From Anaerolineales bacterium UBA6055 (lineage in GTDB: Bacteria; Chloroflexota; Anaerolineae; Aggregatilineales; Phototrophicaceae), in the NCBI GenBank assembly GCA_002428985.1, contig DIYL01000017.1, positions 1-64,000 on the forward strand: a stretch of 64,000 nucleotides of DNA, read 5' to 3'. The translations under genes were made by a program, and so were the position numbers. The notes under the pieces were generated by a model. The model did not search any database and was not told the origin of the DNA. It worked only from the letters and a program-made list of their open reading frames with translations. Position 1 is the first letter of the stretch. Each line of letters begins with the position of its first letter. Of the stretch, positions 8,902 through 17,246 are shown piece after piece.

Positions 8902-10364
8902 TGATTGCCGTAGCATCAAAACCAATACAATATGGGATAATTGTAGCGGTAGCGTTTCTTGTAAGCTTACTTATAAGTTTCTTGCCTATCCCCATACTGT
9001 TAATCAGCGTGGGGTTAGTAATAACTGCTCCATTAATCATACGCTCGCCTCATATCCTATTGACGCTTGTACTGGTTCTATCACCTTTACGTACGCTAAT
9101 TGCAACTGAATCAGCAGTTCAATTACCACTAGACATTGGGCAACTTTTACTAGTTGTTTATCTTAGCGGGTGGGTTGCTTCAATTATCTATCGTCATGTT
9201 ACAGTCAGGCAAACAAATCTTTCAATTATCTTCAAAATTCTTGTTCTCGTAGTCATTATTTTCGGGTTTAATATCTGGAGCAGTACATCAATAAGCTCAT
9301 GGCTAACAGAGTGGCTCAAATGGTGCATTATTGCTCTCTTCGTCTGGCATCTAGATCTCACCGAGCGTTATACATGGCAGTGGCTAATCTTTGCATTCTT
9401 ACTCAGTGCGATTGCGAATGCACTCGTTGGGATATACATATTCTTCGGTGGAAGTGGTGCAGACCACCTTGTGATTCTGGGGCGTTTTTTTCGAGCATTT
9501 GGAACATTCGGACAACCTAATCCATTTGGTGGCTTTATGGGAATAACGCTACCAATAGCTATGATGGCCACATACAGTCAACTTATAAAGTTAGCGAGTG
9601 ACTTTCACTCAAACACAGTCCGAATATTCAATCAAACGAGCATTATATTCTTCCTTTCAGCCTTAACAACAGGTGTTTTACTAGCAGGATTGATTGCATC
9701 TTGGAGTAGAGGGGCATGGTTAGGGTTTGGTGTATCCATGACGATGATGGCATTCGCGATACCATATAAACTTAGAACAAGTATTTTTGTATCAAGCACA
9801 CTCATAATCCTAGTTGCTAGCTTAGGATTCAGTGATATCATACCTCAGTCTATTATTAACCGTATCACAACCGCTGCGACAGACTTCATTACGATAGATG
9901 AAATACGTGGCGTAGACATTACCACAATTAATTATGCAGTTGTCGAACGCATTGCCCATTGGCAAGCAGCAATCAACATGGCTGAGGCAAATCCATTGAC
10001 AGGAGTGGGGCTTGGTAATTATGAGATAGTTTACGATCAATACCGACTACTTAATTGGGAAGAAGCACTTGGACATGCCCACAACTACTACTTGAACATA
10101 CTCGCCGAAACTGGCATCATTGGTTTTCTTGTCTATATGATATTCTGGATTGTTGTTTTCTTCATAACCTGGCAAACACGACAACATCCCAATCAATTTG
10201 CTAGGTCTATTAGTATTGGCTTGCTAGGTTCATGGACATATATTGCTGTTCATAGTGTGTTTGATAACCTGTTTGTCAATAATCTCTTCCTACATATTGG
10301 GATATTATTAGGTATACTAGCAGTCTTGCATCGTCAAGTTTGGCACACAGTCACCCTGGAGTAA
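8901..10364 (+). CDS. O-antigen ligase/polymerase family membrane protein
   Basis: A 487-residue integral membrane protein with about a dozen hydrophobic helices. It has the Wzy_C/O-antigen ligase signature: a large loop with NPLTGVGLGNYEIVYDQY followed by HAHNYYLNILAETGIIGF. Such proteins polymerise or transfer lipid-linked glycans on the outer membrane face. It overlaps the decarboxylase upstream (TAATG) and lies two bases before the GtrA gene, so it belongs to the polysaccharide operon. It resembles the C-terminal half of the fusion protein at 4121-7276, suggesting two related transferases in one cluster. Confidence 0.8.
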   Translation: MIAVASKPIQYGIIVAVAFLVSLLISFLPIPILLISVGLVITAPLIIRSPHILLTLVLVLSPLRTLIATESAVQLPLDIGQLLLVVYLSGWVASIIYRHVTVRQTNLSIIFKILVLVVIIFGFNIWSSTSISSWLTEWLKWCIIALFVWHLDLTERYTWQWLIFAFLLSAIANALVGIYIFFGGSGADHLVILGRFFRAFGTFGQPNPFGGFMGITLPIAMMATYSQLIKLASDFHSNTVRIFNQTSIIFFLSALTTGVLLAGLIASWSRGAWLGFGVSMTMMAFAIPYKLRTSIFVSSTLIILVASLGFSDIIPQSIINRITTAATDFITIDEIRGVDITTINYAVVERIAHWQAAINMAEANPLTGVGLGNYEIVYDQYRLLNWEEALGHAHNYYLNILAETGIIGFLVYMIFWIVVFFITWQTRQHPNQFARSISIGLLGSWTYIAVHSVFDNLFVNNLFLHIGILLGILAVLHRQVWHTVTLE

Positions 10365-10366
10365 AG

Positions 10367-10957
10367 ATGTCACAAGCAGTAGCACACGAGACAAAAAATC
10401 GAAAATTGACAACACCTCTTGATGGAATGATCATTAAAATTGCCACTCGAATCGGTGGCAGTAAAGCCAAAGAGGTTGAGCGCTTCATCAAATTTGCATT
10501 TGTTGGCATATTGGGTTTTGTTATCGACTTTGGAACAGTCTTTACTCTCCAATCCACCTTACTCCCACCTGTTAATGAAGTGGGAGAAAACGTTGTAATC
10601 AACGTTGCTATCGCCACTACAATTGGTTTTATTCTAGCTGTTTGTAATAACTTCACTTGGAATCGTCTCTGGACATATCCTGATTCACGTTCATACTCGA
10701 TCCGTCGTCAACTCACCCAATTTGCAATCGTAAGTGTCTCGGGGTGGACAGCACGTACAATCTGGATTGCAACAACTTTTACATTTTTTGGTGTTTTATC
10801 AACACAAGCTGTTCAAATCATTATGGCAGACTACAACCCATCCCTACTTGACCAACAAAAATTTGGAACAATGATTGCTCAGTTTATTGGTGTGATTGTT
10901 GTGATGGTCTGGAACTTCCTTGCCAACCGCTATTGGACGTACAACGACGTAGAATAA
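10367..10957 (+). CDS. GtrA family membrane protein
   Basis: The ATG at 10367 has GGAG at 10358-10361; an earlier in-frame TTG inside the previous gene is less likely. The 196-residue product has a short cytoplasmic head and four membrane helices starting with the GtrA signature KFAFVGILGFVIDFG and including NNFTWNRLWTY. GtrA proteins are thought to help move undecaprenyl- or dolichol-phosphate-linked sugars across the membrane. The position between an O-antigen-ligase-like gene and a glycosyltransferase fits this role. Confidence 0.8.
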   Translation: MSQAVAHETKNRKLTTPLDGMIIKIATRIGGSKAKEVERFIKFAFVGILGFVIDFGTVFTLQSTLLPPVNEVGENVVINVAIATTIGFILAVCNNFTWNRLWTYPDSRSYSIRRQLTQFAIVSVSGWTARTIWIATTFTFFGVLSTQAVQIIMADYNPSLLDQQKFGTMIAQFIGVIVVMVWNFLANRYWTYNDVE

Positions 10958-10959
10958 AC

Positions 10960-12096
10960 GTGTATCGAATATCTATCGACTACACCCCAGCTTATGAACA
11001 AGGCGGAGGCATCGGACGATACGTTCGTGAATTAACCTCAGCTTTGGTTCAAGTAGACTCAACAAATCAATATAAGTTATTTGTTTCAGGTGCAAATCAG
11101 ACGACGTTACCACCGACCCCATCAGATAATTTTATATGGAAACCTAGTCCAATCACACCGAAATGGTTCGCACGATTATGGCATCGTGCACGCCTTCCAT
11201 TACCCATCGAAGCATTTACTGGTCACATAGATTTACATCATGCAACTGACTTTGTCCTTCCACCGACACTTCCAAGTACAAAAACAATACTAACGGTTCA
11301 TGATTTGTCATTCATACGTGTACCTGATGCAGCCACACCATCACTACGCTCCTACTTAAACCAAGTCGTTCCACGTTCAGTAAATCATGCAGATCACATA
11401 CTTGCAGATTCACAAGCAACAAAAGATGATCTCATTGAACTATATAAGACACCTGAAGGCAAAATTACAGTTCTTTTGAGTGGTGTTGATAAACGATTTA
11501 AACCCATAACCGACACCATGGCTTTATCTCATACAAAAGAAAAGTATGGTTTAACGGGGATAAAGTATATTTTTTCCGTCGGCACAGTCCAGCCTAGGAA
11601 GAATTATAGCCGTGTGATTCAAAGCTTAGCAGCATTGCGCAAGGCGGGACATAATATTCACTACGTGATTGCTGGTGGTAAAGGTTGGCTTGAGGATGAT
11701 ATGTATCAGGCAATAGAAGAAACTGGACTATCAGATTATATCCATTTACTTGGCTTTGTTGATGATGAGGATTTACCAACATTATATTCAGCTTCTGAAT
11801 GCCTCGTCATTACATCATTGTATGAAGGGTTTGGATTACCTATTTTAGAAGCGATGGCATGTGGTATCCCGGTTATCACATCAAATCTATCCTCATTACC
11901 TGAGGTATGCGGTCAAGCTGGGATTCTTGTTGACCCACTCGACACGACAGCTATCACAAATGCAATTCAATCAGTTTTATCAGATGAAACTCAACGTGAA
12001 CAAATGATACAAGCAGGGTTTAAACAAGTAGCAAACTTCACATGGGAGCGTTCTGCAAAACAGTTGAAAAACGTATATGAATCTCTCCTGCCTTAG
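10960..12096 (+). CDS. GT4-family glycosyltransferase
   Basis: A 378-residue GT-B fold enzyme. I choose the GTG at 10960, two bases after the GtrA stop, because it gives the usual N-terminus (YRISIDYTPAYEQGGGIGRYVREL). Further motifs are the nucleotide-sugar domain FSVGTVQPRKN and the acceptor-phosphate/sugar motif SLYEGFGLPILEAMACGIPV, with the EX7E pair (first Glu in YEGFGLP, second in LEAM). It probably adds mannose or a similar sugar to the lipid-linked glycan made in this operon. It is the last gene of the block. Confidence 0.85.
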   Translation: MYRISIDYTPAYEQGGGIGRYVRELTSALVQVDSTNQYKLFVSGANQTTLPPTPSDNFIWKPSPITPKWFARLWHRARLPLPIEAFTGHIDLHHATDFVLPPTLPSTKTILTVHDLSFIRVPDAATPSLRSYLNQVVPRSVNHADHILADSQATKDDLIELYKTPEGKITVLLSGVDKRFKPITDTMALSHTKEKYGLTGIKYIFSVGTVQPRKNYSRVIQSLAALRKAGHNIHYVIAGGKGWLEDDMYQAIEETGLSDYIHLLGFVDDEDLPTLYSASECLVITSLYEGFGLPILEAMACGIPVITSNLSSLPEVCGQAGILVDPLDTTAITNAIQSVLSDETQREQMIQAGFKQVANFTWERSAKQLKNVYESLLP

Positions 12097-12102
12097 TTTA
12101 AA

Positions 12103-12111
12103 TGATATAAT
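12103..12111 (+). promoter_or_regulatory. Extended -10 element upstream of the thioesterase gene
   Basis: TGATATAAT is an extended -10 with a perfect TATAAT, 30 nt before the ATG at 12142. No good -35 is visible, as is usual for extended -10 promoters. Confidence 0.4.
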
Positions 12112-12141
12112 TATATTGTTTTGTAACTAGAGAGTAAAATA

Positions 12142-12624
12142 ATGACAGAACAAAGTGGCAAAAAAATTGAAGAATCAAAAGTCACATTAAGCCTACTCAT
12201 GGGACCTCAAAATGCGAATCGACTAGGTAATGTCCATGGTGGTGTTATCATGAAGTTGGTTGATGAAGCCGGCGCAATTTCAGCAATGAAACATGCTCAA
12301 GCCCCTGTTGTTACAGTCGCTATAGACTCAATGACATTCGTCGAACCTATTCATATAGGTGAGGTCGTTACATTCAACGCCGAACTCACATATGTTGGAC
12401 GTACATCCATGGAAGCACGGGTTGAAGTTATCACAGAGAATCCAATTTCAGCAGTCCGACGAAAAAGCAATATAGCGTATCTGGTTTATGTCGCACTTGA
12501 CACAAATGGTCGCCCCAAAGAAGTCTCCCCATTAGTATTGGAGACCGAAGATCAAATCACCCGTGCAACTGCGGCAAAAGAACGTCAGGATTTCCGCAAA
12601 AAACAGCGCGCTAAGGAAGTCTAG
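12142..12624 (+). CDS. Acyl-CoA thioesterase, hotdog fold (YciA/BFIT type)
   Basis: A 160-residue single hotdog-domain protein that hydrolyses acyl-CoA to free acid and CoA. The catalytic helix motif NVHGGVIMKLVDEAGAISA, including the acidic residue after HGG, and the VEPIHIGEVVTF strand are typical of the YciA/acyl-CoA hydrolase family. The charged, Lys/Arg-rich C-terminus runs to the TAG, which lies one base before the ATG of the ATPase gene. Substrate length is not predictable from the sequence. Confidence 0.85.
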   Translation: MTEQSGKKIEESKVTLSLLMGPQNANRLGNVHGGVIMKLVDEAGAISAMKHAQAPVVTVAIDSMTFVEPIHIGEVVTFNAELTYVGRTSMEARVEVITENPISAVRRKSNIAYLVYVALDTNGRPKEVSPLVLETEDQITRATAAKERQDFRKKQRAKEV

Positions 12625-12625
12625 A

Positions 12626-13783
12626 ATGTCACAAGAATCTGCATTACTACGATTACTAGAACAACATAGTTATAAACGAGTCACCGAAGTTGATGAGCCA
12701 GACCTAGGAATCGCAGAACATCGCCCATATCCGTTTATGGCGATTGTTGGACAGATGGAAATGCGAACAGCCCTATTGCTTGCAGTCATTAATCCAGCAA
12801 TTGGTGGGGTCTTATTAATTGGACCACGAGGTATCGCAAAAACAACAGCAGTGCGCAGTGTGACGGGGATCCTACCGCATATAGAAGTCAGCGATTGTGA
12901 AGAAGAGGTCTTGCCAGAAGATTTAGAAGCTCTTGAACCAGAAACTGCTGAAGCGCTCTATCCTGATTGTTATGAAAAATATAAAAATGGCGATAACATA
13001 TCCCATGCGGATTCTGTAAAACTGGTAGAGCTACCCTTAAATGCACGTTTAGAAGATGTCGTAGGTGGCATCAATGAACGTGCTGCAGTACATAGAAATA
13101 CTGTCCGCATTGAACGAGGTATCTTATCACGTGCGGATAAAAACATCCTTTATGTGGATGAGATCAATTTATTGGATGATGATATCGTCGATGCCATCTT
13201 AGATGCTGCTGCCCAAGGAAGTTATACTGTTCGCCGTGGTGCAAATATCGGAACCTATCGAGCACGTTTTGTGCTTGTCGGCTCAATGAATCCGGAAGAA
13301 GGACGACTCCGTCCACAAATCATGGATCGTCTAGGGTTACGAATTAACGTCCGAGGCTTAACAGATATTGATGATCGTATGGAAGTTTATAAGCGTGTCC
13401 GTGATTTCCGCAAAAATCCAACTGCATTTATTCGTCAGTGGGAATATGAAACAGCGCAAGCACGTGAAGAAATTATGCTAGCACGCGCCAATCTCAAAAA
13501 AACCGAGTTACCAGATGAAACCATTCGTGCAGGTATTGAGTTAGTCAATCAATTAGATATAGATTCACATCGCGCTGAATACACAATGTTTGAGGCTGCT
13601 CGAGCACATGCTGCTGCTGACAACCGTACCGAGGTATCTATTGACGATCTGATGACAGTTGCCCCGCTTGCATTACGTCAACGCCGTAGTGAATTTATGG
13701 TCAATTTCTTCCATCGGCAAGAAGAAGAGGATACTCAAATCCGCGCAACACTCGATTCAATTATCCAGAAACAGAAAAGTTAG
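12626..13783 (+). CDS. Magnesium-chelatase subunit I-like AAA+ ATPase (BchI/ChlI family)
   Basis: A 385-residue AAA+ ATPase. The ATG at 12626 follows AGGA at good spacing, and the family N-terminus (PFMAIVGQMEMRTALLLA) lies downstream. The Walker A is GPRGIAKTT, the Walker B LYVDEINLLDDD, with a sensor-1 strand GSMNPEEGRLRPQ and the arginine-finger segment MDRLGLRI. Subunit I drives Mg insertion into protoporphyrin in phototrophs together with BchD and BchH. Neither partner is in this window, and no pigment genes are near. It may therefore serve another vWA partner or cobalt chelation; the family call is firm, the pathway is not. Confidence 0.8.
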   Translation: MSQESALLRLLEQHSYKRVTEVDEPDLGIAEHRPYPFMAIVGQMEMRTALLLAVINPAIGGVLLIGPRGIAKTTAVRSVTGILPHIEVSDCEEEVLPEDLEALEPETAEALYPDCYEKYKNGDNISHADSVKLVELPLNARLEDVVGGINERAAVHRNTVRIERGILSRADKNILYVDEINLLDDDIVDAILDAAAQGSYTVRRGANIGTYRARFVLVGSMNPEEGRLRPQIMDRLGLRINVRGLTDIDDRMEVYKRVRDFRKNPTAFIRQWEYETAQAREEIMLARANLKKTELPDETIRAGIELVNQLDIDSHRAEYTMFEAARAHAAADNRTEVSIDDLMTVAPLALRQRRSEFMVNFFHRQEEEDTQIRATLDSIIQKQKS

Positions 13784-13791
13784 CTCATTAT

Positions 13792-14442
13792 ATGTCGTTC
13801 AAATCTACAAATCTGATCTATTTACTTGTGTTTGTAGCGCTATTTGGCTATATCACACCGTGGATTCTTACACCATCAAATCCCCTTTCTTTAAATGCAT
13901 TTGATCTCGCGGAATGGGCAAGCCTACACCCATCACAACCTAACACATCGCCTCCGTTGGTAGTTCCGATGATGCTAAGATTACAACTAGTTATCATTTC
14001 TATCTTGCTAGGATTACATGCAAAAACAGACTATCAACGATGGGGTGCCTTATTAGTTATCGGACTATTGGCTCTAGGACAGCTCCCCCCCTTAGAGTTT
14101 CTGATAAATGCCACCGATAACATTAACTATCAACAACAATTTATCCTTGCTGCGATTAGTTTATTGGTTGGATGCGGATTAGTGGTTCGCAGTCCAAAAC
14201 AATGGGCATCATTAATTTCAATTGTCTTATTAGCTGTTGGAATTTTTACAAGTACCAGTGGTTTACAACAAGCACAGCAATTGTACACAATGTCTCTTCA
14301 AGAACATACAATTGGAAATGGTATAATCATTACAGTGAGTGCTTATATTGGGCTAATTGGGCTAAATTGTCTTCATCTTTTTACAACATTCAGAGCTAGT
14401 ATGTCTTCACCATCATCAGAAATAAAACAAGGTAGCCACTGA
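13792..14442 (+). CDS. Integral membrane protein of unknown function
   Basis: A 216-residue hydrophobic protein starting eight bases after the ATPase stop, so probably co-transcribed. Five or six membrane segments are visible, the first at residues 7-27 and the last near residues 180-200. A hydrophilic loop follows the first helix and a short Ser-rich tail is cytoplasmic. I do not recognise a family. Its stop codon lies within the hairpin shared with the convergent acpP gene. Confidence 0.65.
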   Translation: MSFKSTNLIYLLVFVALFGYITPWILTPSNPLSLNAFDLAEWASLHPSQPNTSPPLVVPMMLRLQLVIISILLGLHAKTDYQRWGALLVIGLLALGQLPPLEFLINATDNINYQQQFILAAISLLVGCGLVVRSPKQWASLISIVLLAVGIFTSTSGLQQAQQLYTMSLQEHTIGNGIIITVSAYIGLIGLNCLHLFTTFRASMSSPSSEIKQGSH

Positions 14443-14448
14443 GCTACC
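14431..14448 (-). terminator. Intrinsic terminator of acpP
   Basis: GGTAGC pairs with GCTACC around a CACTGA loop. On the minus strand the stem is followed by a T-rich tract (14430 down to 14417), 34 nt past the acpP stop. The same hairpin overlaps the stop of the convergent plus-strand gene. Confidence 0.6.
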
Positions 14449-14482
14449 CTGCCATTTATTCAAATTATCAATATGGATTCGA

Positions 14483-14722
14483 TTATGATTCCATATTGTC
14501 CTGAATATAAGAAACAGCTTGACCCACTGTTTCAATTTTTTGAGCGTCTTCATCGCTGATTTCGCCACCGAACTCTTCTTCGAAAGCCATAATCAATTCA
14601 ACAAGGTCGAGTGAATCAGCTTCAAGATCCTCACGGAAACTTGCACCAGCAACTACCTTATCTTCTTCTACACCCAATAATTCAACTACAATACCTTTTA
14701 CGCGATCTTCAATTGATGCCAT
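14483..14722 (-). CDS. acpP: Acyl carrier protein
   Basis: A 79-residue acidic carrier that holds growing fatty acyl chains on a 4'-phosphopantetheine arm. The attachment Ser lies in the motif EADSLDLVEL. The start is the ATG at 14722, which has GGGAGG at ideal spacing; an in-frame start five codons upstream would include the SD itself and is rejected. No other fatty-acid synthesis genes are adjacent. The gene is convergent with the membrane-protein gene and divergent from the IPP isomerase gene. Confidence 0.93.
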   Translation of the reverse strand: MASIEDRVKGIVVELLGVEEDKVVAGASFREDLEADSLDLVELIMAFEEEFGGEISDEDAQKIETVGQAVSYIQDNMES

Positions 14723-14772
14723 GAATATTCCTCCCACGGGAATGATTATATTTTCTAATTAGACAACGACTA

Positions 14773-14778
14773 ATTATA
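14773..14778 (-). promoter_or_regulatory. Candidate -10 box of acpP
   Basis: A perfect TATAAT on the minus strand, about 50 nt upstream of the acpP start. No clear -35 is visible, so support is limited. Confidence 0.3.
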
Positions 14779-14827
14779 CCGAGATTAATGCTGTGTGCTA
14801 GGCTAATTAGCGTTCTTCCAAAAATTA

Positions 14828-14856
14828 TTGACACACATACACTTACTCAGTACGAT
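14828..14856 (+). promoter_or_regulatory. Promoter of the IPP isomerase gene
   Basis: TTGACA (14828-14833), 17-nt spacer, TACGAT (14851-14856), 57 nt before the ATG. The -35 is consensus and the -10 matches at four of six positions. Confidence 0.55.
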
Positions 14857-14913
14857 AACTAACATTTGCTAGCTTATAGCCGATAACAATCTATAATTAA
14901 GGAACACAAAATT

Positions 14914-15957
14914 ATGACAAAAGTCACGGAAACACCAACAACTGAAAGTCGAAAAGTGGATCATATTCGTATTAATCTAGACGAAAATGTGCAGTTTCCG
15001 CGACTCACAACGGGACTAGAGAACTTTCGATTTATACACGATGCGGTTCCAGAATTAAATCTAAACGATATCGATACAACAGTTCAGCTATTCGGGAAAA
15101 CACTCGCATCGCCTATTTTAATCTCATCTATGACAGGTGGGACAGAAATGGCGCAGAATATCAATCGTAACTTAGCTGAAGCCGCTCAACACCACAATAT
15201 TGCAATGGGGCTTGGCTCACAACGTGCAGCCATCGAAGATGAAGAACTTGCCAATACCTACACAATCCGTCAAGTTGCCCCCGACATCATGTTATTTGCA
15301 AATATCGGAGCAGTGCAATTCAATTATGGTTATGGTGTTGAACAATGTCAAAAAGCAGTAGATATGGTGGAAGCCAATGCCCTCATTTTACACTTTAACG
15401 TCCTACAAGAAGCCGTCCAACCAGAGGGTGATATAGATTTCTCAGGTCTGCTTAAAAAGACTGAAGCTGTCTGTAAACAGCTTGAAGTTCCGGTGATTGC
15501 TAAAGAAGTAGGATGGGGCTTTTCCAAGCAAAATGTACGTGATTTAGCAAATGCAGGTATATCTGCCATTGATGTTGCTGGCTCTGGTGGTACCTCATGG
15601 AGTGAAGTTGAATATCACCGCGCACCAACATCATTCCATGCGCGTGTCGCAAGAAGTTTCGCAGATTGGGGTATTCCTACTGCCGATGCCATCCAATACG
15701 CTGTCAGTGGTGCTCCTAACTCACCAATATTTGCGAGTGGCGGTCTCCGAGATGGGATAGATATAGCTAAGAGTGTCGCATTAGGTGCAACTTTAGCAGG
15801 TTTAGCAGGTCCTTTTCTTAGAGTCGCAACTGAATCAGTTGAAAGCGTTGATCAATTCATACGTGAACTCACAGCTCAGCTTCGTATCGCTATGCTCTGC
15901 ACAAGTTCGACTGTAATTGACGACCTGCGTCAAAACAAACTCCATTCAATCAACTAG
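14914..15957 (+). CDS. fni: Type 2 isopentenyl-diphosphate Delta-isomerase
   Basis: A 347-residue FMN- and NADPH-dependent enzyme that interconverts IPP and DMAPP for isoprenoid synthesis. Family motifs are SSMTGGTEMAQNINRNLAEAA, MGLGSQRAAIED, HFNVLQEAVQPEGD, AKEVGWGFS, DVAGSGGTSW and the phosphate-binding ASGGLRDGIDIAKSVALGA. Length is normal. The last four bases overlap the end of hemW on the other strand. The gene is monocistronic by context and preceded by a good promoter. Confidence 0.93.
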   Translation: MTKVTETPTTESRKVDHIRINLDENVQFPRLTTGLENFRFIHDAVPELNLNDIDTTVQLFGKTLASPILISSMTGGTEMAQNINRNLAEAAQHHNIAMGLGSQRAAIEDEELANTYTIRQVAPDIMLFANIGAVQFNYGYGVEQCQKAVDMVEANALILHFNVLQEAVQPEGDIDFSGLLKKTEAVCKQLEVPVIAKEVGWGFSKQNVRDLANAGISAIDVAGSGGTSWSEVEYHRAPTSFHARVARSFADWGIPTADAIQYAVSGAPNSPIFASGGLRDGIDIAKSVALGATLAGLAGPFLRVATESVESVDQFIRELTAQLRIAMLCTSSTVIDDLRQNKLHSIN

Positions 15958-17141
15958 ACAAACTCTCGTATTACACTATTACTCAAGAGTCTACCTGCAT
16001 CTGTCAGGTGGACTCGATCAGATTGAATCTCAAGTAACCCCATTTTTTCGAAACGTGTGACACTGTCCCTAAACATTTCAACAAAATCTTCTCCAAAACG
16101 GGCTTCAAATGTCTTACGATGTAGCCCTTCGGTCGTGAGCCGTAAGCCCATCATAATCGTTTCGTAGAGGTCATCTTCTCGCTCAACTTTAGTAAATTTA
16201 GCAACTGCTGGTGTTAGCGGGAATATTTGATTTGAGTTTGGCGCGGACTCATCTAGTAATGTATTCACATAGCGTTGTGGAGCGGTGATAGTTGAATATC
16301 GATACCCACCAGCAAAGCCATGCGCCCCTGCCCCAAGTCCAGCATAAGGTAGATTTCGCCAATATTGTAAATTATGTTGACATTGTCGTTCAGATTTAGA
16401 CCAATTGCTAATCTCATATTGCTCAAATCCACTATGAGAAAATTCTTCTGATGCATATTCATACATATCAGCAAATAAGTCTTCATCAGGTTCGGGCAAC
16501 TCGCCAGCATCTACTTTTAATCGTAGATCCGTCCCACCTTTGAGTTCAAGTCCATACATCGAGATATGTTCTGGATCAAGTTGTCTAAGCCTATCGACAG
16601 TTTGCTTCCAATCATCCATCGTTTCATGAGGCGATGCAAAAATCACATCAAGATTGATATTATCAAAGCCAGCTTTTCTAGCATATTGCATTGCTTTATC
16701 AACCATTTTCGCATCATGCTCACGCTCAAACAACTTCAAGATTTTCTCAGTTGCGGATTGCATACCGATACTGATTCGATTAAATCCCACTTGTCTCAAT
16801 CCTTGCAAATAATCCACAGATAAGTCATTGGGATTAGATTCAAGTGAAATCTCAACATCATCTACAAAATCAAAACAATCGCGTAAGGTCTGAAAAATCA
16901 AACGATATTGTTGCGTTGAGATCAAAGATGGGGTCCCACCACCAAAGAAAATAGTATGTACATGAGTATGTGGGTTATGTTCAGACATAAATCTAATTTC
17001 TTGGCAAAGTGCGTCAACATAAGCAGGGATAAGGGATTCAAGATCTACATAGGTATTGAACGCACAATAACTACAAAGTTTAGAGCAAAATGGGATATGG
17101 AGATAGATTGATAAAGGAGTATGTTTGAACATGGCTTCCAT
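15954..17141 (-). CDS. hemW: HemW-type radical SAM protein (haem chaperone / HemN-like)
   Basis: A 395-residue radical SAM protein. The cluster motif is CSKLCSYCAF, with three cysteines and no fourth Cys after the YC-A step, which favours HemW over oxygen-independent coproporphyrinogen oxidase HemN. FFGGGTPSLI, ESNPNDL, RISIGMQS and the C-terminal HemN domain (EREDDLYETIMMGLRLTTEGL) are typical. HemW binds haem and is implicated in its insertion into proteins. The start could be the ATG at 17141 or the one at 17132, three codons later. It converges on fni with a 4-nt overlap. Confidence 0.85.
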   Translation of the reverse strand: MEAMFKHTPLSIYLHIPFCSKLCSYCAFNTYVDLESLIPAYVDALCQEIRFMSEHNPHTHVHTIFFGGGTPSLISTQQYRLIFQTLRDCFDFVDDVEISLESNPNDLSVDYLQGLRQVGFNRISIGMQSATEKILKLFEREHDAKMVDKAMQYARKAGFDNINLDVIFASPHETMDDWKQTVDRLRQLDPEHISMYGLELKGGTDLRLKVDAGELPEPDEDLFADMYEYASEEFSHSGFEQYEISNWSKSERQCQHNLQYWRNLPYAGLGAGAHGFAGGYRYSTITAPQRYVNTLLDESAPNSNQIFPLTPAVAKFTKVEREDDLYETIMMGLRLTTEGLHRKTFEARFGEDFVEMFRDSVTRFEKMGLLEIQSDRVHLTDAGRLLSNSVIREFV

Positions 17142-17163
17142 GCTATGATTTAAAGGCTTAAGA

Positions 17164-17192
17164 TTGCGTCATTGTGATAGGTAAAATATAAT
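17164..17192 (+). promoter_or_regulatory. Promoter of the kinase/PP2C/vWA block
   Basis: TTGCGT (17164-17169), 17-nt spacer, perfect TATAAT (17187-17192), 54 nt before the kinase ATG. The -35 is only half consensus. Confidence 0.45.
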
Positions 17193-17246
17193 AAATCAAG
17201 ACATCATTCCCTATTTTGTATTTATAGATTAAGACGGTACAATCTC

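Noticed and set aside
12626..13783. Reading the ATPase as proof of a phototrophic organism.
   Set aside because: BchI-like ATPases also occur outside chlorophyll synthesis, and no BchD, BchH or other pigment gene is present here.
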